Shown here: piece by piece, positions 53,463 through 61,783 of the stretch
Layout: the number at the start of each line of letters is the position of its first letter
Numbering within the stretch: position 1 is the stretch's first letter
Source of the DNA: Achromobacter spanius
Lineage (GTDB): Bacteria > Pseudomonadota > Gammaproteobacteria > Burkholderiales > Burkholderiaceae_B
Assembly (NCBI RefSeq): GCF_003994415.1
Contig: NZ_CP034689.1
Location: 2,480,001 to 2,544,000 of the forward strand
DNA: 64,000 bases
Direction: 5' to 3'
Position numbers and translations under genes: made by a program
Notes under the pieces: generated by a model
What the model saw: only the letters and a program-made list of their open reading frames with translations
The model's database searches: none
What the model was told of the DNA's origin: nothing

Positions 53463-53491
53463 TTGACATTGGCTCGCCGCGACCCTAATCT
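53463..53491 (+). promoter_or_regulatory. Sigma-70 promoter of the riboswitch-symporter transcript
   Basis: TTGACA (53463-53468), a 17-base spacer and TAATCT (53486-53491). Transcription would begin near 53498, right at the first paired base of the riboswitch. Confidence 0.8.
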
Positions 53492-53499
53492 TGCGGCAA

Positions 53500-53587
53500 T
53501 TCCTGGGGGAGCCCGTTTGGGCTGAGATTCCGCGTCATGCGGTAACCCTTTGAACCTGATCCGGGTAATGCCGGCGAAGGGAAGGAC
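53500..53587 (+). ncRNA. TPP (THI-box) riboswitch
   Basis: The conserved CTGAGA (53522-53527) and the second sensor arm ACCCTTTGAACCTGATC...GGGTAATGCCGGCGAAGGGAA (53545-53582) are present. The closing stem is TCCT (53501-53504) with AGGA (53583-53586). It binds thiamine pyrophosphate. Downstream, CCTCCCT (53606-53612) can pair with the symporter ribosome site AGGGAGG (53684-53690), so ligand binding probably blocks translation. In the 312-bp gap 53389-53700 no other gene was seen. Confidence 0.96.
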
Positions 53588-53700
53588 ATCGCACGGTTCG
53601 TGTGCCCTCCCTAGACTTTCATCCATCAGCGGCCCCTGTTCCTCACGGGCCGCCGCGTTGTGCGTCCGGCTATCGGCCGGGCCAGGGAGGACTGTTTTTC

Positions 53701-55152
53701 ATGCTGACCCAAACCACCGCCTTGTTGTGGCTGCTGCTGTTTTCAGGCGGCTTCGCCGTCGCCAGCGTGCTCTATACCCGTCGCAAGCGCGGCACGCTGG
53801 AAGACTACATCGTGGCCCGCAACAGCCAGGGTGCGTTCGGCACCATCCTGACGCTGATGGCGTCTACGCTGGGCGCGTGGATCCTGTTCTCACCCGCGCA
53901 GGCCGCCACCTGGGGCGGACTGGCGGCGGTGATCGGCTATGCGCTGGGGTCCATGTCTCCACGCCTGGTAATGATTCCGCTGGGGCGGCGCATGCGTGAA
54001 CTGATTCCGCATGGCCATACCCTGACTGAATTCCTGATGGCGCGTTACGGTCGCCCGATGTACGGGCTGGCGCTTTTCATCATGCTGTTCTATCTGTTCA
54101 TAGCCTTGTCGGCCGAGGTCACGGCGATTGCCAAGCTGGTCACAATGCTGGCGCCCGTGCCGCTGTGGACCACCGCCGCCATCGTGATGGGCACGACGCT
54201 GCTTTACACCACCTATGGCGGGCTGCGTTCGTCGATCTTCACCGACCAGGTGCAGATGATGGTGATTCTGCCCTTGCTGGTGATCCTGTGCGTGGTGGGC
54301 TGGCAGGCGGCGGGCGGCGCGCTGCCCACCATCGAAGCGCTGCAAGCCCGCGCGCCCCAATTGCTGGACCTGACGGACCCCGTGGGCGTGAAGGCGGGCC
54401 TGACGTTCTTCGTGGCGATCCTGTTGACCGGCATCTTCCACCAGGGCAACTGGCAGCGCATCTACGCCGCGAAAGATGCGCGGTCGATGCGCAATGGTTT
54501 TCTGCTGGGCGGCCTGCTGGCCGCACCCTTCATCTTTCTGATGGGCCTGTTCGGCCTGGCGTTCGTGGGCCTGGCGCCGCAGGGCGATAGCTCTATCGCG
54601 CTGTTCAGCGTCATCATGCCGCACGCGCCGGCCTGGTTCGTGATTGCCTTGATCCCGCTGGGCCTGGCGTTGGTGATGAGCACGGCCGACACGGCGATCA
54701 GCGCGGTGTCCAGCATCGTGGCGGTGGACATGCGCCGGCTGATGCCGCAGGCCAATGGCGGCGACATGAAGCGCCTGGCCCGCTGGGCCGTGCTGCTGCT
54801 GGCGATTCCCGTGATGATCGTGGCTTCGCAAGGCTATAGCGTGCTGTATCTGTTCCTGCTGGCCGACCTGCTGTGCTCGGCCGCGGCGTTTCCGGTTTTC
54901 TACGGCCTGTTCAGCCGCAAGCATGACGGAGTGACTGCCACCACGGCAACGGCGGCGGGGCTGGTGGTAGGGCTGTTCTTTTTCCCGGCGCCGGGCGACA
55001 AGCCCACGTTCTTGCTGGAATCGTTTTTGCTGGCGGCGTTTGTGCCGGTTGTGGTGACGGTGCTGATGCGCCTGGCACGCCGTGGGGTGCAGGAGTTTGA
55101 TTTGTCCACGCTGAGCGCGGCGGTGCGGCGGCTGGATAAGGATGCGGTCTGA
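53701..55152 (+). CDS. Sodium:solute symporter, predicted thiamine (precursor) transporter
   Basis: A 483-residue SSS-family protein with about 12-13 hydrophobic segments, starting at ATG 53701 after AGGGAGGA. TLEDYIVARNSQGAFGTILTLMASTLGAWILFSPAQAATWGG, RELIPHGHTLTEFLMARYG and STADTAISAVSSIVAVDM are PutP/PanF-like. The family imports proline, pantothenate and other solutes with sodium. The TPP riboswitch directly upstream argues that this one carries thiamine or a precursor, like the thiV type predicted from comparative genomics; that is inference. Confidence 0.88.
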   Translation: MLTQTTALLWLLLFSGGFAVASVLYTRRKRGTLEDYIVARNSQGAFGTILTLMASTLGAWILFSPAQAATWGGLAAVIGYALGSMSPRLVMIPLGRRMRELIPHGHTLTEFLMARYGRPMYGLALFIMLFYLFIALSAEVTAIAKLVTMLAPVPLWTTAAIVMGTTLLYTTYGGLRSSIFTDQVQMMVILPLLVILCVVGWQAAGGALPTIEALQARAPQLLDLTDPVGVKAGLTFFVAILLTGIFHQGNWQRIYAAKDARSMRNGFLLGGLLAAPFIFLMGLFGLAFVGLAPQGDSSIALFSVIMPHAPAWFVIALIPLGLALVMSTADTAISAVSSIVAVDMRRLMPQANGGDMKRLARWAVLLLAIPVMIVASQGYSVLYLFLLADLLCSAAAFPVFYGLFSRKHDGVTATTATAAGLVVGLFFFPAPGDKPTFLLESFLLAAFVPVVVTVLMRLARRGVQEFDLSTLSAAVRRLDKDAV

Positions 55153-55191
55153 GGGGCGAGCGGTCTGAGGGGGACGCGGTCTGAAGAGGCT
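55144..55191 (+). repeat. Triplicate 16-bp repeat across the symporter stop
   Basis: GCGGTCTGA begins at 55144, 55160 and 55176. The first includes the gene's TGA stop; because the period is 16, the three TGA codons fall in the three different frames. Confidence 0.8.
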
Positions 55192-55212
55192 TGACGGACA
55201 GGCCCCGAATAC

Positions 55213-55252
55213 AAAAAAGCCTTGGAACACGTAGTGGTGTCCAAGGCTTTTT
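55213..55252. terminator. Bidirectional terminator between symporter and tRNA-Ala
   Basis: GCCTTGGA(A)CAC (55219-55230) pairs with GTGTCCAAGGC (55237-55247) around a short loop, with six A before and five T after. It can end the minus-strand tRNA transcript and the plus-strand symporter transcript. Confidence 0.85.
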
Positions 55253-55263
55253 CGTCTGGTGTT

Positions 55264-55339
<76 letters not shown>

Positions 55340-55407
55340 AATGAAGCAAGAGCAAAACTATACCTGAACTTCAAAGCGCCGCGCAATACGGCGCCAGGCA
55401 ATTATTT

Positions 55408-56190
55408 TCAGACGAATTCCAGCGTGGCCACGACCGGCGCGTGGTCAGAAGGCTGCTCGTTGCGGCGCGGTTCCTTGTCGATGACGCAGGCCACGCAGCG
55501 CTTGACCAGCGGCGCGGACAGCAGCACGTGGTCGATCCGCAGGCCGGCGTTGCGGCGGAAGGCGAATTGCCGGTAGTCCCACCACGAAAACGACTTCTCC
55601 GGCTGCTCGAACAGGCGGAAGGAATCGGTCAGGCCCAGGTCGAGCAGGGCGCGCAAGGCGGCGCGTTCGGGCTCGGACACCAGCACCTGGCCTTCCCACT
55701 TTTCGGGGTTGTGCACGTCTTCATCGGCGGGGGCAACGTTGTAGTCGCCCAGCACGGCCAGACGCGGAAACTGCTTGATCTCGTCGGCCAGCCAATTGCG
55801 CATGGCGTCAAACCACGCCAGCTTGTACGCGTACTTGTCCGAATCCACGGCCTGCCCGTTGGGGCAATACGCGCAAACCACGCGGACATCGCCTTCCGGG
55901 CTGGGAAACGTCAGCGCCAGCACGCGCTGCTGCGGGTCTTCGTAGCCGGGAATGTTGCGCACCATCGTCGTGCCCGGCACACGCGACACGATCGCCACGC
56001 CGTTATAGGTCTTCTGGCCCGCCCAGACGGCGTGGTAGCCGGCTTCCTTGAAAGCCGCCTCGGGAAACTTGTCGTCCGTCAGCTTCAGTTCCTGGATGCA
56101 CAGCACGTCAACCGGATTGGCCGCCAGCCAATCCAGCACCTGCTGCAGGCGTACGTTCAAGGAGTTCACGTTCCAGGTGGCGAGTTTCAT
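55408..56190 (-). CDS. xthA: Exodeoxyribonuclease III
   Basis: A 260-residue AP endonuclease/exonuclease starting at MKLATWNVNSLNVR (ATG 56190). Catalytic features: Glu34 in CIQELKL, LGDYNVAP with Asp and Asn near residue 151, RIDHVLLS, and SDHAPV near the C-terminus with the terminal His. It acts in base-excision repair at abasic sites. It stands alone, downstream of the minus-strand GntR/BrnA-like unit. Confidence 0.97.
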   Translation of the reverse strand: MKLATWNVNSLNVRLQQVLDWLAANPVDVLCIQELKLTDDKFPEAAFKEAGYHAVWAGQKTYNGVAIVSRVPGTTMVRNIPGYEDPQQRVLALTFPSPEGDVRVVCAYCPNGQAVDSDKYAYKLAWFDAMRNWLADEIKQFPRLAVLGDYNVAPADEDVHNPEKWEGQVLVSEPERAALRALLDLGLTDSFRLFEQPEKSFSWWDYRQFAFRRNAGLRIDHVLLSAPLVKRCVACVIDKEPRRNEQPSDHAPVVATLEFV

Positions 56191-56360
56191 ATCTTTCGTA
56201 GACCGTTTGTTTATGCGGTTCTCAGGGGTGCTGCCTTCCAAAAAACCGATCTAGCTACGCAGTTGGATACGCATTTGGCTACTCATCCGTGGCGTGGTTG
56301 GCGAGCGCCATGGAGAAGGCCAGATGATACCTGCTGATGCTGCGTTCTTCTGCTGGCTGC

Positions 56361-56540
56361 TCAATGGGGGATGTGGGGCTCCTCTTGCGGCACGTTAGCC
56401 TTAGGGGGCCCTAGTTTCTTCATCTGCTTGACGTCGGTCGCGCTGAGTTCACAGGTGTCCACGTCTGCGGCGATGCCACGATTGATGGCTTCGTCCTCTT
56501 CCTGAGTGGGAACAATCGTTCCTTGCTTAAGCTTCGGCAT
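56361..56540 (-). CDS. BrnA-like antitoxin, short and without its toxin
   Basis: A 59-residue minus-strand protein starting at ATG 56540 after AGGGTG. The N-terminus MPKLKQGTIVPTQEEDEAI closely follows BrnA-family antitoxins (recalled consensus MPKLKPGTIIPTPEEDAAI). Instead of the usual ribbon-helix-helix C-terminus it ends DVKQMKKLGPPKANVPQEEPHIPH. No BrnT toxin lies before or after; the GntR gene stops 12 bases upstream. It may be a decayed or domain-swapped antitoxin. Codon choice is less GC-rich than in neighbours. The 170 bp between it and xthA show nothing. Confidence 0.65.
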   Translation of the reverse strand: MPKLKQGTIVPTQEEDEAINRGIAADVDTCELSATDVKQMKKLGPPKANVPQEEPHIPH

Positions 56541-56552
56541 ACTTCACCCTGA

Positions 56553-57356
56553 TCAACGCTCCGAGCCGCTGTTCAGCATCCGGCTCTTCGCTTTTTCTAT
56601 ATGCGCCCGCATGACGTTGCGGGCGCCGTCGGCGTCTTGTTCCTGGATCAGGCGGTAGATGTGGCGGTGTTCGTCGATGGCGGCGCGGGTGCGTTTCCAG
56701 GGTTCGCTGTGTACCAGGTGGCGCATGACGTTGACGGCGTGGCTGACGTCGTATTCCAGCGACTTCAACACCTGCACGAAGCGCTGGTTGCTGGTGGCGG
56801 TGGCGATGGCGCGGTGAAAGCCGTAGTCGTAATGGTGGGCGATGGCGCCGGAGGCGTCGGCTTCTTCGTAGCCGGTCAGCATGCGGTCCATCTCGCGCAG
56901 GTCGTCGTTGCTGCGGCGCAGGGCGGCCAGGTAGGCGCATTCGGGTTCGATCACCATGCGCAGTTCCAGCCCTTCCAGAATGTGGCCGACGCGGCGTGCC
57001 GGGTCGACGGCGGGCATGCCGCCCATCAGGTCGGGCTTGGCGCGCACGTAGGTGCCCGAGCCTCGGATGGAATCCACCAACTGGTCTTCGCGCAAGCGGT
57101 CCAGCGCCTGCCGGACCACCGGGCGGGACACCTCGAACAGCGCGGCCAGTTCCAATTCAGTGGGCAGCTTGTTGCCAGGGGCGATCTTGCCAGTGGCAAT
57201 GGCATAGAACAGGCTTTCATAGACGCGCTCGGCAAAGCGCTCGGCGCGCACATAGCCCAAGCCCGACGCCACGTCCGCCAGCACATCCAGTTCGGGACGG
57301 GGGCGCGAGGCGGATTCCAGCAGTGAATCCAGTTGGGGGTCACGCACATTGCTCAT
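56553..57356 (-). CDS. GntR-family transcriptional regulator (FCD subfamily)
   Basis: A 267-residue regulator with an extended N-terminus, winged helix at about residues 38-105 (ERVYESLFYAIATGKIAPGNKLPTELELAALFEVSRPVVRQALDRLREDQLVDSIRGSGTYV) and FCD domain (LELRMVIEPECAYLAALR; HHYDYGFHRAIA; INDEX-like HRHIYRLI with the metal-site His). It is divergent from the aldehyde dehydrogenase; two palindromic sites sharing TGTCA lie between them. Confidence 0.93.
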   Translation of the reverse strand: MSNVRDPQLDSLLESASRPRPELDVLADVASGLGYVRAERFAERVYESLFYAIATGKIAPGNKLPTELELAALFEVSRPVVRQALDRLREDQLVDSIRGSGTYVRAKPDLMGGMPAVDPARRVGHILEGLELRMVIEPECAYLAALRRSNDDLREMDRMLTGYEEADASGAIAHHYDYGFHRAIATATSNQRFVQVLKSLEYDVSHAVNVMRHLVHSEPWKRTRAAIDEHRHIYRLIQEQDADGARNVMRAHIEKAKSRMLNSGSER

Positions 57357-57391
57357 TGGCGCGTTCCTGAATAGGTTGAAGACATTCGAAG

Positions 57392-57412
57392 TTTGTCAGT
57401 CGCCATGACAAA
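57392..57412. promoter_or_regulatory. Operator candidate 1 (TTTGTCA-N7-TGACAAA)
   Basis: Perfect seven-base arms with a seven-base spacer, 36 bases upstream of the GntR gene start; probably autoregulatory. Confidence 0.55.
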
Positions 57413-57503
57413 AATCGTGGGCCGCTGGTGTCAAGGCAATGGATTGATAAATCAGGGATTACCCGAATTCCAAGCTAAATATCCCGAAGCTTAGGAAGAA
57501 AGC

Positions 57504-57520
57504 TGTCAATTCAATTGACA
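57504..57520. promoter_or_regulatory. Operator candidate 2 (TGTCAATT-C-AATTGACA)
   Basis: A perfect 17-bp palindrome about 120 bases before the aldehyde dehydrogenase start. It shares the TGTCA/TGACA half-site with the site at 57392-57412, so one factor, most likely the adjacent GntR protein, may bind both. Confidence 0.6.
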
Positions 57521-57640
57521 AGTTAGGGGGGCTCCCTTAATTTTCGATCAGACGTTTGCCATCCGCACATTGCATCACTGACATCGCCCGCGCTTGACGC
57601 GCATCACAGGCCGTTCGGCCGCTACTTTACTCCGCACATC

Positions 57641-59074
57641 GTGACTCAGAAGAACTTTATCGCCAACCAATGGGTGGCCGCTGCCACCGGTGAAACCATC
57701 CCCGTCCTGAACCCGTCCGATGGCAAGCCCTTCGAGTCGATCGCCCGCTCGGGCGAGGCGGATGTCGACCGCGCGGTGCAGGCCGCCCGTCAGGCATTTG
57801 AAGGCGAGTGGGGCCAGATGGCGCCCGCCGTGCGCAGCCGCCTGTTGATGAAGATTGCCTTCGCGTTGCTGGACCGCCAGGAAGAACTGGCGCAATTGGA
57901 ATCCGCCGACACGGGCAAGCCCATCAAGCAGGCGCGCGCCGACGCCGCCGCCGTGGCGCGCTATTTCGAGTTCTATGCCGGCGCCGTCGACAAGCTGCAC
58001 GGCGAGACCATTCCCTACACCCCCGGCTTCACCGTGCTGACCGTGCGCGAGGCGCATGGCGTGACCGGCCATATCGTGCCGTGGAACTACCCGCTGCAGA
58101 TCTTTGGCCGCAGCGTGGGCGCCGCGCTGGCCGCGGGCAATGCCTGCGTGGTCAAGCCCGCCGAGGATGCGTGCCTGTCGCTGTTGAAGCTGGCTGAAAT
58201 TGCCGCGGAAGTGGGCCTGCCCGCGGGCGCGCTGAACATCGTGACCGGCTACGGCCACGAAGCGGGCGCGGCCTTGTCCGCGCATCCGGGTATCGACCAC
58301 ATCTCGTTCACGGGTTCGCCGCAGACGGGCAAGATGGTGGCCCACGCCGCCGCCGACAACCACGTGCCGGTGACCCTGGAACTGGGCGGCAAGTCGCCGC
58401 AGATCGTGTTCGACGATGCCGACCTGGACGCCGCCTTGCCCGTGCTGCTGGCCGCCATCATCCAGAACGCTGGCCAAACCTGCTCGGCGGGCAGCCGCGT
58501 GCTGATCCAGCGCGGCGTGTACGAAACCGTGTTGAAGCGCTTGTCGGATGCATTCGCGGCCACCGTGACCGGCCCCGCCGCGCAAGACCTGGACGTGGGC
58601 CCGCTGATCAGCGGCCGCCAGCATGACCGCGTGCGCGGCTTCTTGGCCGAAGCCGAAGCTGAAGGCCTGAAAGTGGCCGCGCGCGGCACGCTGAAGGAAG
58701 GCGCGCCCGAAGCGGGCTATTACCAGCCTCCCGTGCTGTTCCGCGACGTGCCGCCCAACAGCCGCCTGGCGCAGGAAGAAGTGTTCGGCCCGGTGCTGGC
58801 CGCCATGGTGTTCGACACCGAGGAAGAAGCGCTGGAAATCGCCAACGGCACGCTGTACGGCCTGGTGGCCGGTGTCTGGACGCGCGACGGCGGCCGTCAG
58901 ATGCGTTTGGCTCGCAAGCTGCGCGCCGGCCAGGTCTTCGTGAACAACTACGGCGCCGGCGGCGGCGTGGAACTGCCGTTCGGCGGGTCGCGCCAGTCGG
59001 GCTATGGCCGCGAAAAGGGCTTTGAAGCGCTGTACGGCTTCACCACCTTGAAGACCATCGCCATCCGTCATTGA
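57641..59074 (+). CDS. NAD(P)-dependent aldehyde dehydrogenase
   Basis: A 477-residue ALDH-superfamily enzyme with a GTG start. PWNYP contains the oxyanion Asn149, FTGSPQTGK binds the nucleotide, LELGGKSP holds the general base Glu247, and QNAGQTCSAGSR the nucleophile Cys281. It resembles betaine/4-aminobutyraldehyde-type dehydrogenases, but the aldehyde is unknown. Regulation by the divergent FCD protein through the two TGTCA palindromes is likely. Confidence 0.94.
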   Translation: MTQKNFIANQWVAAATGETIPVLNPSDGKPFESIARSGEADVDRAVQAARQAFEGEWGQMAPAVRSRLLMKIAFALLDRQEELAQLESADTGKPIKQARADAAAVARYFEFYAGAVDKLHGETIPYTPGFTVLTVREAHGVTGHIVPWNYPLQIFGRSVGAALAAGNACVVKPAEDACLSLLKLAEIAAEVGLPAGALNIVTGYGHEAGAALSAHPGIDHISFTGSPQTGKMVAHAAADNHVPVTLELGGKSPQIVFDDADLDAALPVLLAAIIQNAGQTCSAGSRVLIQRGVYETVLKRLSDAFAATVTGPAAQDLDVGPLISGRQHDRVRGFLAEAEAEGLKVAARGTLKEGAPEAGYYQPPVLFRDVPPNSRLAQEEVFGPVLAAMVFDTEEEALEIANGTLYGLVAGVWTRDGGRQMRLARKLRAGQVFVNNYGAGGGVELPFGGSRQSGYGREKGFEALYGFTTLKTIAIRH

Positions 59075-59197
59075 TGGCGGCGCGGGGTGGCGTTCGCCCC
59101 CCCCGTGCACGGGGCGGCGCCTGGCAGAACATCGGAAAATATCGGTTAATGTTCATGTTTTGCTTCAGGGGCCCGCCGCCCCGTATTCAGGATCCGT

Positions 59198-59902
59198 ATG
59201 TTCACCGGTATTGTTCAAGGCACCGCGACGATCGCGAAGATCGCGGATCGCGAAGGCCTGCGCACCTTCACGCTGGATTTTCCCCCTGGTTTCTGTGTTG
59301 ACCTGGCCATCGGCGCCAGCGTGTCGACGGATGGCGTCTGCCTGACCGTGACCGAGTTGCTGTCAGACCACCAGGCCACGTTCGACGTCATGCTGCAAAG
59401 CCTGGCGATCACCACGCTGGGCAGCTACGTCGAAGGCGACCGCGCCAACGTCGAACGCGCGGCAAAAGACGGCGCCGAAATCGGCGGGCATCCGCTGTCG
59501 GGCCATGTGGACTTCACGTCTGAAGTCGTCATGGTGAAGTCGTCGGACACCAACCGGCTGATGCGGTTCAGCATCCCGGAAGCATTCCGCAAATACGTCT
59601 TCGCCAAAGGCTATATCGCCATCAACGGCGCCAGCCTGACCGTGTCCGAGGTGAACCGCGCCGAAGGCTGGTTTGAGGTGTGGCTTATCCCCGAAACCCG
59701 CCGCATGACGGTGTTCGAGGACAAGCAGGTAGGCGATTTCGTGAACATTGAAATCGAACGCAGCACGCAGGTGGTGGTTGATACCGTGCGCGAAACGGTC
59801 CAGGAAAGCCTGGGCAAGCTGCAGCCGCTGCTGGAAGCCATCCTGAAGGAAAAGGGTTTGACCCTGGAAGACTTCATCAGCCCCCAGGGCAAGCTGAAAT
59901 AG
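59198..59902 (+). CDS. ribE: Riboflavin synthase, E. coli-type alpha subunit
   Basis: A 234-residue protein of two lumazine-binding repeats: MFTGIVQGTATI, GVCLTVTELL, GDRANVERAAKDGAEIGGHPLSGHVDF; then YIAINGASLTVSEV, LIPETRR and VNIEIERSTQVVVDTV. It joins two 6,7-dimethyl-8-ribityllumazines into riboflavin. The first repeat has MLQSLAITTLG where many synthases have an ET motif, as in the E. coli branch (there KETLRIT). A longer C-terminal tail exceeds E. coli's by about 20 residues. No other rib genes are nearby. Confidence 0.93.
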   Translation: MFTGIVQGTATIAKIADREGLRTFTLDFPPGFCVDLAIGASVSTDGVCLTVTELLSDHQATFDVMLQSLAITTLGSYVEGDRANVERAAKDGAEIGGHPLSGHVDFTSEVVMVKSSDTNRLMRFSIPEAFRKYVFAKGYIAINGASLTVSEVNRAEGWFEVWLIPETRRMTVFEDKQVGDFVNIEIERSTQVVVDTVRETVQESLGKLQPLLEAILKEKGLTLEDFISPQGKLK

Positions 59903-59912
59903 CGAGCCGGAG

Positions 59913-59951
59913 TTTAAGCCCGGGATTCAAGCCCGGGATTCAAGCTCGGGC
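59913..59951. repeat. Triplicate 13-bp repeat after the ribE stop
   Basis: TTTAAGCCCGGGA, TTCAAGCCCGGGA and TTCAAGCTCGGGC are adjacent, starting ten bases after the ribE stop, in the gap to the convergent M81 gene. Each copy contains a CCCGGG-type palindrome. Confidence 0.75.
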
Positions 59952-59965
59952 TATCCGGCTAGGTA

Positions 59966-61459
59966 TTACCCATTGAACGGCCGGCCTTGAGGCCGCACGC
60001 GGATCCCTGGCTGCAAGCGGGTCCAGGGCAGATCCGCGGGGTCGGCCTGCATCGGCCCGGGCGCCTTGGCTACCAGCACCTCGTGCGCAATCGGCTGGAA
60101 GTCGGCGCGAAAATGCACCGAACTCTTCACGACCAGAATCCCCATTTCCTCGGGCTGCACTCCGCCCACGCGGAACAGGTTGCGGTCCAGCATTTGCGCC
60201 TTGCTGGCGCTGACCACCACGCGCACGCCGCCGATCCGCAGGCCGGCCACGGCGCCCAGGTCCACTTCCATGCCATGCATCATCGGCCCGTCAAAGCGCA
60301 GCTTGCCGGGCGATAGCGTTTCCACCACGAAGTCCCCCGTGAAAGGCGCGTCGCCCGCCACGCCCGACTGTCCGCCCAGGCTTAGCGTCACGGTTTGGCC
60401 GATGCCGGCGGCGGTGGCGGCGCGCACGGCCTCGGGGTCATAGAGCAGGCCCAGCGCGGCGTTTTGTGCATCGGCATCCACCAGTGCGCGCAGCATGCCC
60501 GTGGTGTTGGCGTCGCCGCCCGCGCCGGGGTTGTCCTGCGTGTCCGCAATCACAATGGGGCGCCGTGCACCGGCCGCCAAGGCCTGTGCACGGCGCACGG
60601 CGTCAGCAGGTTCCAGAAAGTCGGGCGACCATTGCGGCTCAAGTTCCAGCACCTGCCGATACAGTGATTCGGTGACTTGTTCGACCGCCGCCGCGTCGGT
60701 GCCGTAGGCCCACACCACCGGCCCGCACTCCGGAAAATCAGCCGCCGGAAAGCCCGGCGCAAACGACATCGATGCCACCCCCGGCGTCTGCTCCAACTGG
60801 GCCAGCGTGTTGTACACGCCTTGCGATGGTTGCAGCATCGTGCACATGCCGTTGATGGGAATCAGGAAGGGCAGGCGGCGCACATGCCGGGTCCAGCGCG
60901 AGCCGGCCGCGATGCGGTCCAGCAGCAGGCGCGCGGCGTGTTCCCCGGTATCGGCCATGTCCACGTGCGGATAGGTGCGGAAGGCCACCAGCGCATCCGC
61001 TTCCTGCAGCATCTGCGCGGTGACGTTGGCATGCAGGTCCAGGCTGGCCACCACCGGCACGTCGGGCCCCACTACCTGGCGGACGCGCGCCAGCAGCTCG
61101 CCTTCGCCATCGTCCAGGTGTTCGGTGACCATCGCGCCGTGCAGGTCCAGGTAGATGGCGTCATAGCGCCCGGCACGCGCCGCATCCACGATTTCTCCGG
61201 CAATGCGCTCAAAAGCATCGCGCGTGACGTGGGCCGACGGGCTGGCCCCCGCCCAGATCACGGGGTGCACGCTATGCCCCCGCGCCTGGATGGCGTTGAT
61301 GAAACCGCCCGCGGGAATGTTGACCGAGCGCAGCGCCAGCATGTCCTGGCCGCGCACCATCGCGGGGAAACCTTCGCCGCGGACAAAGTTGTCGTACCCC
61401 GCCTTGGATGGCGCAAAGGTATTGGTCTCGTGCTGAAAGCCAGCCACCAGGATGTGCAT
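59966..61459 (-). CDS. M81-family metallopeptidase (MlrC-like)
   Basis: A 497-residue protein: MHILVAGFQHETNTFAP at the N-terminus is the family start with the conserved His-Glu, then YDAIYLDLHGAMVTEHLDDGEGELL and VASLDLHANVT (metal ligands), YPHVDMADTGEHAA and VIADTQDNPGAGGDANTTGMLRAL. MlrC acts on linear peptides from microcystin breakdown; most homologues have unknown peptide or amide substrates. AGAGGA precedes the ATG. It is divergent from an amidase and an oligopeptide-binding protein. Confidence 0.94.
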   Translation of the reverse strand: MHILVAGFQHETNTFAPSKAGYDNFVRGEGFPAMVRGQDMLALRSVNIPAGGFINAIQARGHSVHPVIWAGASPSAHVTRDAFERIAGEIVDAARAGRYDAIYLDLHGAMVTEHLDDGEGELLARVRQVVGPDVPVVASLDLHANVTAQMLQEADALVAFRTYPHVDMADTGEHAARLLLDRIAAGSRWTRHVRRLPFLIPINGMCTMLQPSQGVYNTLAQLEQTPGVASMSFAPGFPAADFPECGPVVWAYGTDAAAVEQVTESLYRQVLELEPQWSPDFLEPADAVRRAQALAAGARRPIVIADTQDNPGAGGDANTTGMLRALVDADAQNAALGLLYDPEAVRAATAAGIGQTVTLSLGGQSGVAGDAPFTGDFVVETLSPGKLRFDGPMMHGMEVDLGAVAGLRIGGVRVVVSASKAQMLDRNLFRVGGVQPEEMGILVVKSSVHFRADFQPIAHEVLVAKAPGPMQADPADLPWTRLQPGIRVRPQGRPFNG

Positions 61460-61569
61460 GTCGTTTCCTCTTGATTTCAGGTCGGTGAAATTCCGGGTCT
61501 GCCGAATTATTGGAGACCGCGCGGGCTTTCAGCAATAGCGCTGTCCGCGCCCCGGTTCATTGCTTCCGC

Positions 61570-61590
61570 TTCCCGCCGATTTCGCGGGAA
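61570..61590. promoter_or_regulatory. Inverted repeat in the M81/amidase gap
   Basis: TTCCCGC-N7-GCGGGAA, perfect seven-base arms, just upstream of the predicted amidase promoter. The 324-bp gap 61460-61783 contains no other clear gene; an in-frame ATG at 61646 would extend the amidase by 46 residues but has no family support. Confidence 0.45.
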
Positions 61591-61609
61591 ATCCCTGATC
61601 AAACTCGCG

Positions 61610-61639
61610 TTGCGTGCGCCCGATGGGCTCGCTTAGAAT
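61610..61639 (+). promoter_or_regulatory. Candidate sigma-70 promoter for the amidase
   Basis: TTGCGT (61610-61615), an 18-base spacer and TAGAAT (61634-61639), followed by a T-rich stretch. Confidence 0.45.
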
Positions 61640-61783
61640 ATTTTTATGAGCTACGTAGGTATTGCTAAACAATACTTTCAAGCAAGCAGGACGAACGCGG
61701 TATTCATCGGAACGGGGCATGCGCGCCGGCCGCTTCCGAGCCAAGTTCCGTCACACCCAGGCGTATCAAGGTTGCAGGACTTC

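Noticed and set aside
55376..55394. GCGCCG...CGGCGC hairpin after xthA
   Set aside because: Only six pairs and three T follow on the minus strand; too weak to list as a terminator.
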